20,648 nt of DNA from Anaerolineales bacterium UBA1136. Lineage in GTDB: Bacteria; Chloroflexota; Anaerolineae; Anaerolineales; UBA11657. Below are positions 1 to 7,142 of the stretch, piece after piece; the first letter of the stretch is position 1; each line of letters opens with the position of its first letter. The position numbers and the translations under genes are program-made. The notes beneath the pieces were generated by a model, which was not told the DNA's origin, did no database searches, and saw nothing but the letters and a program-made list of their open reading frames with translations. The DNA lies in NCBI GenBank assembly GCA_002311455.1, contig DCAJ01000075.1, forward strand, positions 23,268 to 43,915, read 5' to 3'.

Positions 1-987
1 CAATATGACCACTCTAGGCTTGTAATAACTTCTATTAGTGCTTGTTGCAAACCTTTGGCTCAGAGCTATTCCAGCACCCAACACTGCGATTGATGCGGCA
101 AAAACACCCAGAGCTTTAGGAGGGGATGGGTTTACTAAGGCTGGCATTGTTGCGCGAGGGATCGCTAATAGTTCTTTGGCTGACAGGAAATTTGTGTCAT
201 AAGAAAAAACAGGAGGAACTAGGAGCTGCTCAATTTTTACTAGGTGTCGCTCTGCCAAGGCAGGTAGCCAGAAATTAGCACTAAGCAATACTGCCAACAC
301 AAACGCTCCTCCGCCGAGCGCAAACGCCTGAACATCACGTTTTCTATATGATAGCAAACTGACTTGCAACAACAACAAAGGAGCCATAAGTAGCGCAGTG
401 GCACTATGGGTATATATTAGTGCTCCGAAGCTCAAAGAAGCAAGTGCAGCCCATTGAGTTGATGTTCTTCTTAACGCTCTGTCCATCGTCCAAAGTGCTA
501 TTGGCATCAACGATATAGCCATGGTCTCTGCCAATGCACCTCTAAAGAGCACATTAAAAGCTAAGTAAGGTGATGTTTGATAGACAACAGCTGCTGCAAG
601 ACCTGACCAAGGTCCCCAATAATCCCGTACCAGATAGAACACAGCCAACCCAGAAAGGGTGATGCACATAGCAAGTGCTATGTGAAGAGCTAAAGGATAT
701 ATGGGTCCCAAGTTGTGTATTCCGGCAAGCAAATACGAGCTTAGCGGAGCATAAAAGTTGTAGAGAGGATATCCGAAGCCATGAGCCATATGTGGTGTCC
801 AGCGTGGGAACCAGTGGCCGAGCTTAATTAGCGTCTCAAGTCCTAGGGCTTTGTGTATGTGGAACACTCCGTCATCTGAACACGTCATAAACCCCTTCAT
901 AAGGGGAGATGCCAAGACGACTCCAAACAATATTACAGTGAGCTGAGGCAAGGTACGCCGATACTTTTGTAGGACAACTTCTAACAT
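1..987 (-). CDS. Polytopic membrane protein, PTPS-related/YfhO-like, C-terminus cut off by window edge
   Basis: The frame is open for 329 codons from an ATG at 987 to the left edge of the window, so the C-terminus is missing. The protein has a short basic N-terminus, a first membrane segment at about residues 13-30, then a motif starting DDGVFHIHKA and the string GFGYPLYNFYAPLSSYL, followed by at least six more hydrophobic segments. This pattern matches the '6-pyruvoyl-tetrahydropterin synthase-related' membrane family, which resembles YfhO and other GT-C-type glycosyltransferase scaffolds; the acidic pair near the first external loop is typical of those folds. The biochemical role of the family is not settled, and sugar or lipid-linked glycan transfer at the membrane is an inference. 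It begins 14 nt after the stop of the CinA/NadD-like gene, so the two are probably co-transcribed. No clear Shine-Dalgarno is visible. Confidence 0.8.
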   Translation of the reverse strand, partial: MLEVVLQKYRRTLPQLTVILFGVVLASPLMKGFMTCSDDGVFHIHKALGLETLIKLGHWFPRWTPHMAHGFGYPLYNFYAPLSSYLLAGIHNLGPIYPLALHIALAMCITLSGLAVFYLVRDYWGPWSGLAAAVVYQTSPYLAFNVLFRGALAETMAISLMPIALWTMDRALRRTSTQWAALASLSFGALIYTHSATALLMAPLLLLQVSLLSYRKRDVQAFALGGGAFVLAVLLSANFWLPALAERHLVKIEQLLVPPVFSYDTNFLSAKELLAIPRATMPALVNPSPPKALGVFAASIAVLGAGIALSQRFATSTNRSYYKPRVVIL

Positions 988-1001
988 TTGGGTTGAGTGC
1001 C

Positions 1002-2183
1002 CTATACCCGTCCTATGCGTGGTTCTGAGACAGAGGGGGTTGCAATAATCTCTCGAATCAGGGATGATGATGTGTCTTCACGGAACATATTCTCTGGCAG
1101 CTCTTCAAACAACTCATCAAACCCTTCAGGCACTTTGAGGTTACGTACTGTACGATAAGATCCCTCCCAGTGTCGTCCCGCAACGAGAAACCGGCAGCCT
1201 GTTTCTCTGAAAGAAGATAAGAAATCTAGCACTTTTGTACAGTCACCACCATAATATTTTTTTTGTAGGATACGCAATGCCGTATCGTAACCAACCACGA
1301 AAACCGAGTCAGGAAAATAGAGTGCTTTTTGAGCAAATAAAGGTTTTCTTGTAAGCACAACCTCATGTGGCCATTGGAACTGACTTAATAAACCGCATAT
1401 TTCAGAATGACTAATTTGTCCTTTGTCTGCGTTCTGTACAGACAAATCAAAAAGCACATTCCGACGCAGTATTTGGGATGCAGCGTCTGCAAGTTGCGTG
1501 TGCCCAAAGTGTAAAGGATTAAAGGCACCAGAAAGGAATGCACACCCTCTTAAAGTGTGATGCTCGGACATACCTCCATCCGGCCTGACCTTAATTATTT
1601 CTGTATTTCCTGAAAGGAGCTTTTCTATAGGGTCAGTTGATTCAACGGTAGCCATATTCAGTTTTTCTCCCTGCCTAAGACTTAGGTCTAAAAGAGGTGC
1701 TATGCCGCAAGCCTTAGCTAATCCATTTAAGACAATCTTGCTGACAAGCTTTTCTTCATCGAGCCGATTGCGTGCGCCCTTCTCAAAAGTTGTTGAGTAT
1801 TGTGTAAGCGCTACTTTATCTAGTACAGCTATCCGACACCCATGCTGTCCTCGCTTGCTATAGTCTGTTGCAATGGTAGCTGTACAACCGATACCTATTA
1901 CGGGTGTTTCCCCAGCGCCGAGGCGTAACCCTCTTTGATATGCGCGGTTAGCTATTGCGGTTGCTGTGTTTGCAGCTACAAAGCGATCAGGAGCTTTTCC
2001 TAGAATCTCTATTGTGGATAGGCTTGCATAACGATCTGTTGCCTCTAACACAGTTCTAGAAGAGCCTCCTTGGCTGTGAAGCCATGCAAGCGCCAAGGAA
2101 CCAGCGCCAGCGAACTCAAACACTAACCTGTGCGGAGCCGAGTGAATTTTTGCAACAACACTGTCGACCAATGAGTCTGTCAT
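1002..2183 (-). CDS. CinA/PncC-like domain fused to NadD-like nucleotidyltransferase
   Basis: The protein is 393 aa with two parts. Residues ~5-160 resemble the CinA C-terminal (PncC, NMN deamidase) fold, including a GIGCTATIATD segment where the family has its glycine-rich 'GIAGP' loop. Residues ~213-380 form a nucleotidyltransferase: GAFNPLHFGH at 219-228 is the HxGH adenylyltransferase motif and TSSSLIR at 371-377 matches the C-terminal ISSTxIR motif of NMN/NaMN adenylyltransferases. If both halves were active, it would convert NMN to NaMN and then to NaAD. However, the catalytic 'ESCTGG' loop of PncC is replaced by EFAGAG (residues 23-28), so the serine nucleophile is absent and the N-terminal half may only bind ligand. 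The start ATG at 2183 lies 9 nt from a TATAAT box, suggesting a nearly leaderless mRNA. The domain call is confident; the substrate is inferred. Confidence 0.8.
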   Translation of the reverse strand: MTDSLVDSVVAKIHSAPHRLVFEFAGAGSLALAWLHSQGGSSRTVLEATDRYASLSTIEILGKAPDRFVAANTATAIANRAYQRGLRLGAGETPVIGIGCTATIATDYSKRGQHGCRIAVLDKVALTQYSTTFEKGARNRLDEEKLVSKIVLNGLAKACGIAPLLDLSLRQGEKLNMATVESTDPIEKLLSGNTEIIKVRPDGGMSEHHTLRGCAFLSGAFNPLHFGHTQLADAASQILRRNVLFDLSVQNADKGQISHSEICGLLSQFQWPHEVVLTRKPLFAQKALYFPDSVFVVGYDTALRILQKKYYGGDCTKVLDFLSSFRETGCRFLVAGRHWEGSYRTVRNLKVPEGFDELFEELPENMFREDTSSSLIREIIATPSVSEPRIGRV

Positions 2184-2192
2184 TTTGTTGAT

Positions 2193-2198
2193 ATTATA
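2193..2198 (-). promoter_or_regulatory. Possible -10 box very close to the CinA/NadD-like gene start
   Basis: A perfect TATAAT on the minus strand ends 9 nt before the ATG at 2183, so transcription from it would start within a few bases of the start codon. No good -35 is visible. A second minus-strand TATAAT at 2253-2258 is an alternative giving a leader of roughly 60 nt. Confidence 0.35.
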
Positions 2199-2296
2199 CG
2201 CTCCAAACTAATCAAAAGCTATAACAAAACTCGAAGTGAGTACGCAAAATTAATTATAAAGCTTCTAGCAAGATAGCACAGTACAGGCTCCTAAAG

Positions 2297-2302
2297 TATA
2301 AT
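2297..2302 (+). promoter_or_regulatory. Possible -10 box for gyrA
   Basis: A perfect TATAAT lies in the 263-bp divergent spacer (2184-2446) between the CinA/NadD-like gene and gyrA. It lacks a recognisable -35. If used, gyrA would have a leader of about 140 nt. Closer to the gene the spacer also holds a direct repeat CTGGCAG at 2412-2418 and 2421-2427, inside a weak TGCTG/CAGCA inverted repeat (2405-2409/2425-2429). I see no other structure in the spacer. Confidence 0.35.
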
Positions 2303-2446
2303 TAATGGTGATGCAAAATTACCTCCTCTATGAGGATTTCTTGGGTAAAACGGGTATAACACTAGCCAATAAACAGATACATAAGTGACAGCAGGTTTGG
2401 TGTATGCTGTTCTGGCAGTCCTGGCAGCAAATTACTGGAGACAAAC

Positions 2447-5101
2447 ATGGAAATTGGCTTGGTGAAGACCACAGACATAAACGCTCAGATGCGTGAAGCG
2501 TATCTAGACTATGCTATGAGCGTAATAGTCGCTAGAGCGCTACCAGACGTACGAGATGGTCTCAAGCCGGTTCATCGGCGTATACTATATGCAATGCATG
2601 ACATGGGCTTGCGATCAAACTCTTCATATAAGAAATCTGCTCGTATAGTTGGCGAAGTGCTAGGCAAGTACCATCCTCATGGGGACCAGGCCGTATATGA
2701 TGCGATGGCGCGGATGGCTCAGGATTTCTCTATGCGATACATAATGGTGAATGGGCAGGGCAACTTCGGCTCAGTTGATGGTGATGCCCCCGCTGCCATG
2801 CGTTACACTGAGGCAAAGCTCTCGGCGACAGCTGACGAGATGCTGCTTGACATTGGTAAGGACACAGTTGATTGGGGCAACAACTTTGACGAATCTCTTC
2901 AAGAACCTTTAGTTCTTCCAGCTCGTGTCCCTAACTTGCTGTTAAATGGGACTTCTGGTATTGCGGTAGGCATGTCCACAAATATACCGCCACATAATCT
3001 AAATGAGCTGGCCGCCGCTATACGTTATCTAATTGACCGCGATGATATTCTCCAAGTAATCGACAAGCACGGTGGCGATGCTACCTCAATCCTGACAAGC
3101 AAATTTGGGATGTCAACATTGCAAGCCGATGGTATTGCTAAAGCAATGCTGCGCGATAGCAATCACAGCTTTGTTGAGGAGGTAGAGCAAGATAGCCCGG
3201 AAAGTTTGGTAGAAGAGGCAGGCGAAGCATCTGTAGCAGAACTCATGGTGTTTGTTAAGGGTCCTGACTTTCCCACTGGAGGAGTGATAGTTGGAGGGGA
3301 TGGTATAGTCGCAGCGTATAGTACAGGAAAAGGAAGGGTGGTGATAAGGGCCTTATCAGAAATCGAGGAGACTGATGGCTCAAGGCACAGCATAGTGATA
3401 ACCGAAATTCCTTATCAACTGAACAAATCAAGTCTAATCGAAAGAATTGCACAACTGGCCCGTTCTGGACGAATCAAGATGATCTCCGATCTTCGGGACG
3501 AATCTGACCGTAATGGAATGAGAATAGTGGTTATTTTGAAGCGCGGCGCACACCCACAGTCCGTGCTTAATCAGCTATATAAATACACAGGGTTGCAAAG
3601 TAGTTTCTGGGTACAGTTGTTAGCTCTTGTTGATGGAGAACCTAGACTTTTGTCTTTACGTCGCGCTTTGCAGTTGTACATTAGGCATCGGCAAGAAATT
3701 ATTACTAGAAGGTCGCAGTTTGATTTAGGTAAAGCTCGTGACCGAGCCCATGTTTTGAAGGGATTGTTGCTTGCAATATCAGATATAGATAGGGTCATAA
3801 AAACTATTCGACAAGCTAAGGATGCAGAAGTTGCGCGAGAGCAACTAATCAACAAGTTTGAGCTTACTGATGTGCAAGCACGTGCAATACTAGACTTGCA
3901 GTTGCGCCGCTTAGCAGCATTGGAGCGTATGAAGATTGAGGAGGAATACAATCAGACTCAGGAGCTGATAGCCGAGCTCGAAGATTTACTAGCGCACCCT
4001 AAGAAGATACAGGGATTAATAAAAGATGACCTTAGCGATGTTGTGCAATCACATGGAGACGAACGAAACACTCAGATCGCGTACGATACTAGCGAGACAT
4101 TGAGTATTGAGGATATGGTTCCAGATGAAAGTGTGTTGGTTACTATAACGTCTCGCGGATTCATTAAGCGTATGCCACCCCACGAATTCCGTGCTCAGCG
4201 CCGAGGAGGTAAAGGTGTGATTGGCCAGGGAATGCGAGACGAGGACGAAATTGAACATCTGTTTTCTGCCCGATCGTTACAAACCATTTTGTTTTTTTCA
4301 GATAGAGGCAAAGTGTATTCGCAAAAGGCATACTATATTCCCGCTGCTCGGCGTACCGACAAAGGAGTAGCTCTGCACAACATTTTACCCCTCGCATCCG
4401 ACGAGCGAATTACCGCTGCTGTTCCAGTGCCCAACTTCGACGATGCTGAATTTTGTACCATGGTCACACGTAATGGAAAAACCAAACGTGTGTCCTTAAG
4501 TCAGTTTGAAGCAGTTCGTCCTTCAGGCCTGGTGGCAATAAACCTGTCAAGCGATGATGTTCTTGGCTGGGTGCACTTAACCGTGGAAGGACAACACATA
4601 ATTATTATTACAGAGCAAGGACAGGCGCTTCGATTCAAGAGCGACTTGGTGCGGAGCATGGGAAGAACAGCGGCTGGCGTTAAGGCAATAAATCTTAGGA
4701 AAGGCGACCGTATTGCAGGAGTGGTCAGCGTAACAGAAGGTGGCCAGCTTCTCGTCGTTACATCTAATGGCTATGGCAAAAGAACCGAGATGTCGCAATA
4801 CAACCCGAAAGGCCGTGCCACTATGGGAGTTGCTACGATATCGCGAGCAGCCGTAGCCACAGTTACTGGTCCTATTGTTGCTGTTCGGAGCGTGCATCCG
4901 GAAGATCAGATTACCATTATATCTGTGAACGGGCAGGCTTTGCGCACCAAAGTTGAAGACATACGGCTTTTGGGCAGAGCCACCAAGGGAACCCGTCTTA
5001 TACATCTTAAGCCAGGTGATACAGTTGCTTCAGTAGCACGCCTAGCAGCAGCCGACCTGCAGGAAGCCAAGGAAAAAAACCTAGAACACGAATCGGAATA
5101 G
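2447..5101 (+). CDS. gyrA: DNA gyrase subunit A with internal insertion
   Basis: This is the breakage-reunion subunit of gyrase, which with GyrB introduces negative supercoils using ATP. Length 884 aa. The N-terminal domain carries the catalytic tyrosine Y120 in AAMRYTEAKLS and the region around GKYHPHGD (residues 73-80). The C-terminal beta-pinwheel has the GyrA box QRRGGKG (around residue 582), which separates it from ParC. Two oddities stand out. Between LIDRDDI and SVAELMVFVKGPDFPTGG there are about 60 extra, partly acidic residues (~202-261, DNA ~3050-3230) absent from standard GyrA. The residue matching E. coli Ser83 is Gln (Q81). The ATG at 2447 is preceded by GGAG at 7-nt spacing. It is followed after only 4 nt by the AlbA/ATPase gene, so the two form an operon. 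No gyrB is in the window. Confidence 0.97.
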   Translation: MEIGLVKTTDINAQMREAYLDYAMSVIVARALPDVRDGLKPVHRRILYAMHDMGLRSNSSYKKSARIVGEVLGKYHPHGDQAVYDAMARMAQDFSMRYIMVNGQGNFGSVDGDAPAAMRYTEAKLSATADEMLLDIGKDTVDWGNNFDESLQEPLVLPARVPNLLLNGTSGIAVGMSTNIPPHNLNELAAAIRYLIDRDDILQVIDKHGGDATSILTSKFGMSTLQADGIAKAMLRDSNHSFVEEVEQDSPESLVEEAGEASVAELMVFVKGPDFPTGGVIVGGDGIVAAYSTGKGRVVIRALSEIEETDGSRHSIVITEIPYQLNKSSLIERIAQLARSGRIKMISDLRDESDRNGMRIVVILKRGAHPQSVLNQLYKYTGLQSSFWVQLLALVDGEPRLLSLRRALQLYIRHRQEIITRRSQFDLGKARDRAHVLKGLLLAISDIDRVIKTIRQAKDAEVAREQLINKFELTDVQARAILDLQLRRLAALERMKIEEEYNQTQELIAELEDLLAHPKKIQGLIKDDLSDVVQSHGDERNTQIAYDTSETLSIEDMVPDESVLVTITSRGFIKRMPPHEFRAQRRGGKGVIGQGMRDEDEIEHLFSARSLQTILFFSDRGKVYSQKAYYIPAARRTDKGVALHNILPLASDERITAAVPVPNFDDAEFCTMVTRNGKTKRVSLSQFEAVRPSGLVAINLSSDDVLGWVHLTVEGQHIIIITEQGQALRFKSDLVRSMGRTAAGVKAINLRKGDRIAGVVSVTEGGQLLVVTSNGYGKRTEMSQYNPKGRATMGVATISRAAVATVTGPIVAVRSVHPEDQITIISVNGQALRTKVEDIRLLGRATKGTRLIHLKPGDTVASVARLAAADLQEAKEKNLEHESE

Positions 5102-5105
5102 TTTT

Positions 5106-6464
5106 ATGAACATGACTCCTAAGCCTGACCCCCTGACCTCATGTTTGTCAGAAGCTGACCCATATGCTCTGGCTGAGCTGATGGTAGCTTTCGCTAATGG
5201 AGATGGTGGCTCAATAGTGGTAGGTAAAGATAGTGACGGTAAAGCTAGCGATCCGCCTATTTATGTTGAAGAGCTGGAAGGTGCATTGCATGAAGCCGAG
5301 CAAATGTGCAGACCAGTGATTCAGACAGGATGGGAACAATTTGAGGATGATGAAGGAACAGTGTTTGTAGTACGGGTTGTCCGTAGCCCAGAACTACACG
5401 CCTTAAGTGATGGGAGGGTGGTTATCAGAGCAGGGCCTGATAACAGGCCTTTGACCGGCGATGAGATTCGTTTGCTGGCAGCCTCTAAATCGACAGGAGA
5501 GTTTGAGGCCGAGACAGTGGCTGGATCTAAAATAGTGGATTTTGACGACGAAGTAATAACTGAATATGTACAAAAGCTAAGGTTGCGTCAACGTAGACCT
5601 GTTTCCGGAAACACAGATGAGGTTCTATTAGAGGCAGGAGCTATAACTAGAGAAGGATTACCCACTGTTGCTGGGATGTTGTTATTTGGTAAAGAATGTC
5701 ATATCTTGTTACCACAGAGCGGATTAGTTTTTGTTAGGTTTGTAGGAACTGACCCGAGAGGCTCAGACGGGAAGGCAGGATATGGTCGTCGAGAAGAAAT
5801 TAACGGTCCTTTGGCCCGTGTTATTGAGAGCGCCTGGAATGTGATACATGAAGAGATGACAATTAGTGCAGTTGTGGAAGGTCTTGAACGTCAAGAAAAG
5901 CCGGAGTACCCGCCTTTTGCTGTAAGAGAAGCTTTAGTCAATGCGGTATGTCATCGCGACTATCGTTTGCAGGGAAGGCGTGTAGAGGTACGTATGTTCT
6001 CTGACCGCATGGAGATTATCAGTCCAGGCGGCTTGCCTGGATTTATAACCGTAGATAATATAGTGGACGAGCATTATTCTCGTAATCCGCGGATAGTTAA
6101 GGGGCTTTTCCAATGGGGGTATATCGAAGAGCTTGGTTTGGGTATAGATAGAATGATTGAATCTATGGTGCAGGAAGGACACCCACCCCCGGAGTTTAGG
6201 GCACGCCCGCATGCATTCACTGTTACTCTATATAACAACCGCAGCCGCAAGATTATGCCAAAATGGCAAAGTAATATGAATGAGCGTCAAATGCGGGCTG
6301 TGGGGTATATTCAAGATCATGGGAGCATCGCGAATCGGGAGTATCAACAGATATGTCCAGACGTGAGCCCAGAAACGCTTCGGCTGGATTTATCGGATAT
6401 GGTAAGCAAAGGCCTGCTTCTTAAGATTGGTGCAAACAAAGGCACTTACTATATATTGAAGTAA
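5106..6464 (+). CDS. AlbA_2 / HATPase_c_4 / winged-helix putative regulator
   Basis: The 452-aa protein has the layout of the AlbA_2 (Schlafen AlbA-like) plus HATPase_c_4 family, often annotated as 'ATP-binding protein' or 'RecG-like transcriptional regulator'. Residues ~15-130 contain the AlbA_2 signature AFANGDGGSIVVG. Residues ~270-360 hold a GHKL-type ATPase N-box, REALVNAVCHRDY, followed by DRMEIISPGGLP and SRNPRIVKGL, both typical of HATPase_c_4. The last ~70 residues look like a winged helix (NREYQQICPDVSPETLRLDL...). It is therefore probably a cytoplasmic ATP- and nucleic-acid-binding regulator; the target is unknown. The gene starts 4 nt after the gyrA stop, indicating co-transcription and probable coupling. 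An alternative ATG lies two codons downstream at 5112. It should not be called a helicase, since no helicase motifs are visible. Confidence 0.85.
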   Translation: MNMTPKPDPLTSCLSEADPYALAELMVAFANGDGGSIVVGKDSDGKASDPPIYVEELEGALHEAEQMCRPVIQTGWEQFEDDEGTVFVVRVVRSPELHALSDGRVVIRAGPDNRPLTGDEIRLLAASKSTGEFEAETVAGSKIVDFDDEVITEYVQKLRLRQRRPVSGNTDEVLLEAGAITREGLPTVAGMLLFGKECHILLPQSGLVFVRFVGTDPRGSDGKAGYGRREEINGPLARVIESAWNVIHEEMTISAVVEGLERQEKPEYPPFAVREALVNAVCHRDYRLQGRRVEVRMFSDRMEIISPGGLPGFITVDNIVDEHYSRNPRIVKGLFQWGYIEELGLGIDRMIESMVQEGHPPPEFRARPHAFTVTLYNNRSRKIMPKWQSNMNERQMRAVGYIQDHGSIANREYQQICPDVSPETLRLDLSDMVSKGLLLKIGANKGTYYILK

Positions 6465-6490
6465 AGTTTTGCAACCTCTGTAAATCCCAA

Positions 6491-6518
6491 ATATATCCCA
6501 AATTTGCCTGGGATATAT
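6491..6518. terminator. Inverted repeat between convergent genes, possible weak bidirectional terminator
   Basis: A perfect 10-bp stem (ATATATCCCA / TGGGATATAT) with an 8-nt loop sits in the 121-bp convergent spacer between the AlbA/ATPase gene and rplS. Position suits a shared terminator, but neither strand shows a convincing T-tract and the stem base is AT-rich, so function is uncertain. Confidence 0.4.
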
Positions 6519-6585
6519 ATCCGCTGGATTTGGTAGCTATAACCCTATAGCGTCTAAGCGTAGAATGATTTTGAGTATCGGTAGA

Positions 6586-6942
6586 CTATTCTACAGATTG
6601 CTTTTCTTTCAAACGAGCTTTCTTGCCATGTAGAGCACGCATATAGTACAGCTTGGAGCGCCTCACTTTAGATCTACGGGTTACAGATACTTTGGCAATG
6701 CGTGGAGAGCGTAACAGAAATGTGCGTTCTACTCCTATACCGTGAGAAGCTATTCTACGCACCGTGAAACTGGAGTTGTTGCCACTGCCACGAGTTTTGA
6801 TGACCATACCCTTGAACTCTTGCACGCGCTCTTTTTCGGCTTCTTTTATTATGACTTCAACTGTTACCGAATCTCCAGGCTTGATTTCAGGGATATTGGG
6901 ATTAACAGGAGCCTCTATAGCTTTTCTAATGTGTTCCTTCAT
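6586..6942 (-). CDS. rplS: 50S ribosomal protein L19
   Basis: At 118 aa it has the normal L19 length. L19 is a large-subunit protein lying at the interface with the 30S subunit. The sequence follows the family along its whole length: PEIKPGDSVTVEVII, RVQEFKGMVI, the SSFTVRRIASHGIGVERTF segment, SPRIAKVSVTRRSKVRRSKLYY and the basic tail. In many bacteria rplS follows trmD; here it stands alone, divergent from uvrA and convergent with the gyrA operon. Its leader of about 59 nt, counted from the extended -10 at 7008-7016, holds two short inverted repeats that could support autoregulation. The ATG at 6942 is the only sensible start. Confidence 0.97.
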   Translation of the reverse strand: MKEHIRKAIEAPVNPNIPEIKPGDSVTVEVIIKEAEKERVQEFKGMVIKTRGSGNNSSFTVRRIASHGIGVERTFLLRSPRIAKVSVTRRSKVRRSKLYYMRALHGKKARLKEKQSVE

Positions 6943-6954
6943 AATATGCCTCTG

Positions 6955-6994
6955 GCCTAATTAGGCTCTAATCTATCACAATCTTGTCGTGATA
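6955..6994 (-). promoter_or_regulatory. Structured rplS leader with two inverted repeats
   Basis: Between the predicted transcription start (~7001) and the rplS ATG lie a TATCAC/GTGATA inverted repeat with a 9-nt loop (6974-6979/6989-6994) and a perfect 12-bp palindrome GCCTAATTAGGC (6955-6966) about 12 nt before the ATG. L19 leaders that act in autoregulation are known from Firmicutes; that this is a counterpart is inference. Confidence 0.4.
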
Positions 6995-7007
6995 AGTACA
7001 GCGCGGC

Positions 7008-7016
7008 ATTATAACA
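7008..7016 (-). promoter_or_regulatory. Extended -10 promoter of rplS
   Basis: The minus strand reads TGTTATAAT, an exact TGnTATAAT extended -10 element about 66 nt before the rplS ATG. No strong -35 is visible, as expected for extended -10 promoters. Confidence 0.6.
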
Positions 7017-7030
7017 CAACATGATGTCAG

Positions 7031-7048
7031 GTGATGGGGTGTTATCAC
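7031..7048. repeat. GTGAT/ATCAC inverted repeat in rplS-uvrA spacer
   Basis: GTGAT (7031-7035) and ATCAC (7044-7048) are separated by 8 nt, between the two divergent promoters. The half-site repeats the TATCAC/GTGATA motif found at 6974-6994, so it may be an operator. No regulator is identified. Confidence 0.3.
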
Positions 7049-7098
7049 AGACTAGGTAATAGACATTGGTTTCAAAGCAGAGACTACTACCCGCTACT

Positions 7099-7107
7099 TG
7101 GTATAAT
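7099..7107 (+). promoter_or_regulatory. Extended -10 promoter of uvrA
   Basis: TGGTATAAT is an exact TGnTATAAT element. The predicted start of transcription is near 7114, giving a leader of about 30 nt to the ATG at 7143. No LexA-type operator was recognised. Confidence 0.6.
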
Positions 7108-7142
7108 TATACGTTAGCCCAACACTTGTGGTCTTGTTACAT

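Noticed and set aside
2405..2429. CTGGCAG direct repeats before gyrA as an operator
   Set aside because: Just two 7-bp copies 2 nt apart in a 263-bp spacer; too little to support a call.
7128..7142. uvrA start at GTG 7128
   Set aside because: No Shine-Dalgarno supports it, and ATG 7143 places the GAREHNLKNI motif at its usual distance from the N-terminus.
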